Origin: Bacillota bacterium | Lineage (GTDB): Bacteria; Bacillota; UBA994 | Assembly (NCBI GenBank): GCA_018725275.1 | Contig: QLUC01000004.1 | Span: 1-32,549 of the forward strand | Reading direction: 5' to 3' | Length of the DNA stretch: 32,549 nt | Shown: piece by piece, positions 30,137 to 32,549 of the stretch | How positions within the stretch are numbered: position 1 is the first letter of the stretch | Layout of the letters: every line of letters starts with the position of its first letter | Translations under genes and position numbers: made by a program | The notes under the pieces: model-generated | Told to the model about the DNA's origin: nothing | The model's database searches: none | What the model saw: the letters and a program-made list of their open reading frames with translations, nothing else

Positions 30137-31246
30137 ATGCCGAGACAGCCTCGAGTCACGCACTGGCAGTACTTCACCCTAATTTCTGGCGTTCTCATCG
30201 CTAACGGCATAATGTCTATGCCGCGCGCAGTTGCCGCTGATGCCGGACGGAGCGCCTGGCTGGTAATACTCCTTGTTGGATGCATCGTCGCGGTGCTCAC
30301 CTGGCTAGCGCACCTTGTCGCCAGCCACTTCCCTACGCGCGATGCGGCGGAATGGCCGAAGACTTTGCTCGGGCCAATTTTGGGGCGAATCTGGATGTTG
30401 GCCTACTTAATGCGTGCCATCATCTTCTTATTGCTTACGGCCCAACTATACGCCGGGTATTTATCGGTGCGCTTATTTCCCAGAACCCCCACCCATGTCT
30501 TTGCCCTCTTAGTCTTGGCACTGTCACTACTGGCGGTGCTCGCAAAAGTCCGCGGGTTCGCTCGCTTTTCAGAGGTAGCCTTCTATATGTCTATCCCTCT
30601 TATTCTATTTATCATCATCCCTTTCACCAAGGGAAACACCTTGCACCTCTTGCCCCTTGTGGGGGACACTCCGCCCTCTGACTTACTGAAGAGCGCCTTA
30701 GCAGCCTCCTACAGCTATGCTGGCTTTGATTTCTTGTGGTTCGTTTATCCTCACCTTCGTCGCAAGGCCTCTGCCGGTACTGTAGCCTTTGGAGCTGTAC
30801 TGCTGACCGCAATAGTCTACGCTTTTGTGACTGCCACCACCATCATGTATTTCGGCCTAGAAAAATTAGGCCTCATCTTCCTGCCAACGTTAGCGGCGCT
30901 TCGCGGCATCGAGATGGTGCTTTTTGAGCGCATCGACAGCCTGATGATGTTTGCGTGGCTTTCAACGGTGGTGATAACTGCGGCCGCCCAACTGTACACC
31001 GCTACCCGCCTAGTGCAGGGCTTGGCCAATGGGCTTTCGTTTCCTAAAGTTGCCGCAGGACTCAGCGGACTTTTCTTTATTGTAGCGTATAGCGTAACCG
31101 ACCTGCCACTATATCAAACCATTGCTATTTCAGATATTTTTGGCATTTTTGACCTGTCTTTCTTTGTCACCAGCATTTTTGTGTTCTTAATATTGGCTTT
31201 GGTACGCAACCGCAAGGGGGACAAGTGCGATGAACCGGCAGATTAA
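30137..31246 (+). CDS. GerAB/endospore germination permease family protein
   Basis: Multi-TM protein, ITHWQ-like N-terminus (VTHWQYFTLISGVLIANGIMSMPRAVA), second in a gerABC-type operon. Confidence 0.92.
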   Translation: MPRQPRVTHWQYFTLISGVLIANGIMSMPRAVAADAGRSAWLVILLVGCIVAVLTWLAHLVASHFPTRDAAEWPKTLLGPILGRIWMLAYLMRAIIFLLLTAQLYAGYLSVRLFPRTPTHVFALLVLALSLLAVLAKVRGFARFSEVAFYMSIPLILFIIIPFTKGNTLHLLPLVGDTPPSDLLKSALAASYSYAGFDFLWFVYPHLRRKASAGTVAFGAVLLTAIVYAFVTATTIMYFGLEKLGLIFLPTLAALRGIEMVLFERIDSLMMFAWLSTVVITAAAQLYTATRLVQGLANGLSFPKVAAGLSGLFFIVAYSVTDLPLYQTIAISDIFGIFDLSFFVTSIFVFLILALVRNRKGDKCDEPAD

Positions 31247-32429
31247 ATTGTTCATTTTAGTGGCGCTATCGTTGTTGCTCACGGGTTGCTGGGATGCAAT
31301 GCCAGTTGAAGACAGAAACATCGTTTTGGCCGTGGGAGTAGACTATTTACCTGATGCGCCCCACTACCTAATCACTTTCGTCGCCCCGATTATCGCAGAA
31401 CAGCGCACGCAGCCAGCGCGAGTGCAAAGTTTCCGGGCCACGGGCCTCGCGGAGGCCTTGGCCATGGCCGGTCACGCCGATGGGCAGATCTATTCTTTTG
31501 GGAAACTACTAGCGGTGGTCTTCGGCGAAAACGCTGCCCGCCAAGGGGTCTCGACAGCGCTAAACGACCTCTTTATGCACCCTAACCTGCGCATCCAAAG
31601 CTACGTGACGGTAGCTCTAGGAACCGCTCATCAACTCCTCACCGTGGTCCTACCTGAGGGGCAAAGTGTCGACATCTACCTCAAGGATATGTTGGACCGC
31701 GCCAAGATAAGGCGCGATGCCCCGCCTATTGCCCTAGATCGCTTTACCTCCTCCATGGTCACCCCCGGCATTGATGCGAGCACTCCCCTCCTTGCAGCCA
31801 TCGGTACCACCGACCCGCGCCCACTTGAGCAAAGGGGAGCGGATGGAGGACGCGGGATAATGTTCGAAGACATCCAAATAGTCGGTAAAGCGGCCTGGCA
31901 AGGCGACCGTATGGTCGGCACCATGACCCTAACGGAACTACAATACCTCTCTATTGCCCAAGGAACCTCGCACGATTTATCGATGCAGGTGCTTCTTCCA
32001 CCTAACACCCCTTTCACTCCCGAAAACAATCGCCTGATCATCAGCTTGGAAAAGACCAAGTCATCGTGGCAGACTCAAGTTATTGACGGCAAATTTCATT
32101 TCAATCTAAAAACAGAAACAGTGCTCAGCCTCACCAACTACCAAGGGAAAATTGATCTAACCAAGGAGGAGAACGCCGAGAAACTCGCCGAGATACTTGC
32201 CACGGTCATCAAGCAGGGCATTACGAAATCATTGCAGGACTTATTCTCGTTTGGCAGCGACCCCATTGGCCTGGGCCAAATGGTGCGGGTTAAGCACCCT
32301 TTGGCCTGGGATGCCAAGACTTGGACAGAAGCACTGAAGAAAGCGACCTATAGTGTGAGTGTCAAGATCCAAATCAGAAACATTGGTTTGACCATAACCC
32401 GCTTTGAGCCCAAAGGCAAAAATCCGTAG
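31230..32429 (+). CDS. Ger(x)C family spore germination lipoprotein (GerAC-like)
   Basis: Lipobox LLLTGCWDAMPVEDR; overlaps gerB end by 17 nt. Confidence 0.94.
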   Translation: MNRQIKLFILVALSLLLTGCWDAMPVEDRNIVLAVGVDYLPDAPHYLITFVAPIIAEQRTQPARVQSFRATGLAEALAMAGHADGQIYSFGKLLAVVFGENAARQGVSTALNDLFMHPNLRIQSYVTVALGTAHQLLTVVLPEGQSVDIYLKDMLDRAKIRRDAPPIALDRFTSSMVTPGIDASTPLLAAIGTTDPRPLEQRGADGGRGIMFEDIQIVGKAAWQGDRMVGTMTLTELQYLSIAQGTSHDLSMQVLLPPNTPFTPENNRLIISLEKTKSSWQTQVIDGKFHFNLKTETVLSLTNYQGKIDLTKEENAEKLAEILATVIKQGITKSLQDLFSFGSDPIGLGQMVRVKHPLAWDAKTWTEALKKATYSVSVKIQIRNIGLTITRFEPKGKNP

Positions 32430-32549
32430 CGCAACTAGGTGGCAGGCCCCATGTGGGCATTCAATCACATTGCCCGCGCACGGACGGACCTAATAAACAT
32501 TAACCACCGACGGCAGCACCTCTAAGAAGATCTCTTCGCCAACGAAAAA

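Noticed and set aside
32430-32549. Possible terminator or small gene after gerC
   Set aside because: Only a weak ATGTG/CACAT pairing and no T-tract; no supported ORF before the window ends.

Overview
The window is 32.5 kb of chromosomal sequence that looks like an endospore-forming Bacillota (Clostridia-like). I see no mobile elements, CRISPR arrays or rRNA/tRNA genes.

Contents by position:
(1) On the minus strand (64-21543), a glycolysis/RNA-quality-control block that is normally compact: gap-pgk-tpiA-gpmI-eno-secG ... rnr ... smpB-ssrA(tmRNA). It is interrupted by hppA (membrane pyrophosphatase), an HD-domain protein, an HTH regulator with a divergent small membrane protein (+), a PAS-GGDEF-HD-GYP protein, a BlaI/M56-peptidase operon with a MacB-like ABC exporter, and lysS.
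(2) On the plus strand (21854-24522), a two-gene unit: a 4-hydroxybutyryl-CoA dehydratase (AbfD)-like protein with intact Fe-S ligands, plus a family III CoA-transferase.
(3) On the minus strand (24519-28487), rpoN (sigma-54), an HPr-like protein, whiA and glnA.
(4) On the plus strand (28652-32429), a gerABC-type spore germination operon.

Most notable points: two matching BlaI-type operators (TACTACA-N3-TGTAGTA), one before the BlaI/M56 operon and one before the ABC exporter operon, defining a candidate protease-controlled export/stress regulon without a beta-lactamase; an HPr paralog next to rpoN and whiA that keeps His15 but has Arg at the Ser46 position, the mirror image of Crh; the AbfD-like/family III CoA-transferase pair; and a 19-bp perfect hairpin lacking a U-tract between convergent genes. 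All calls come from reading the sequence and the supplied ORF track. No database search was run.
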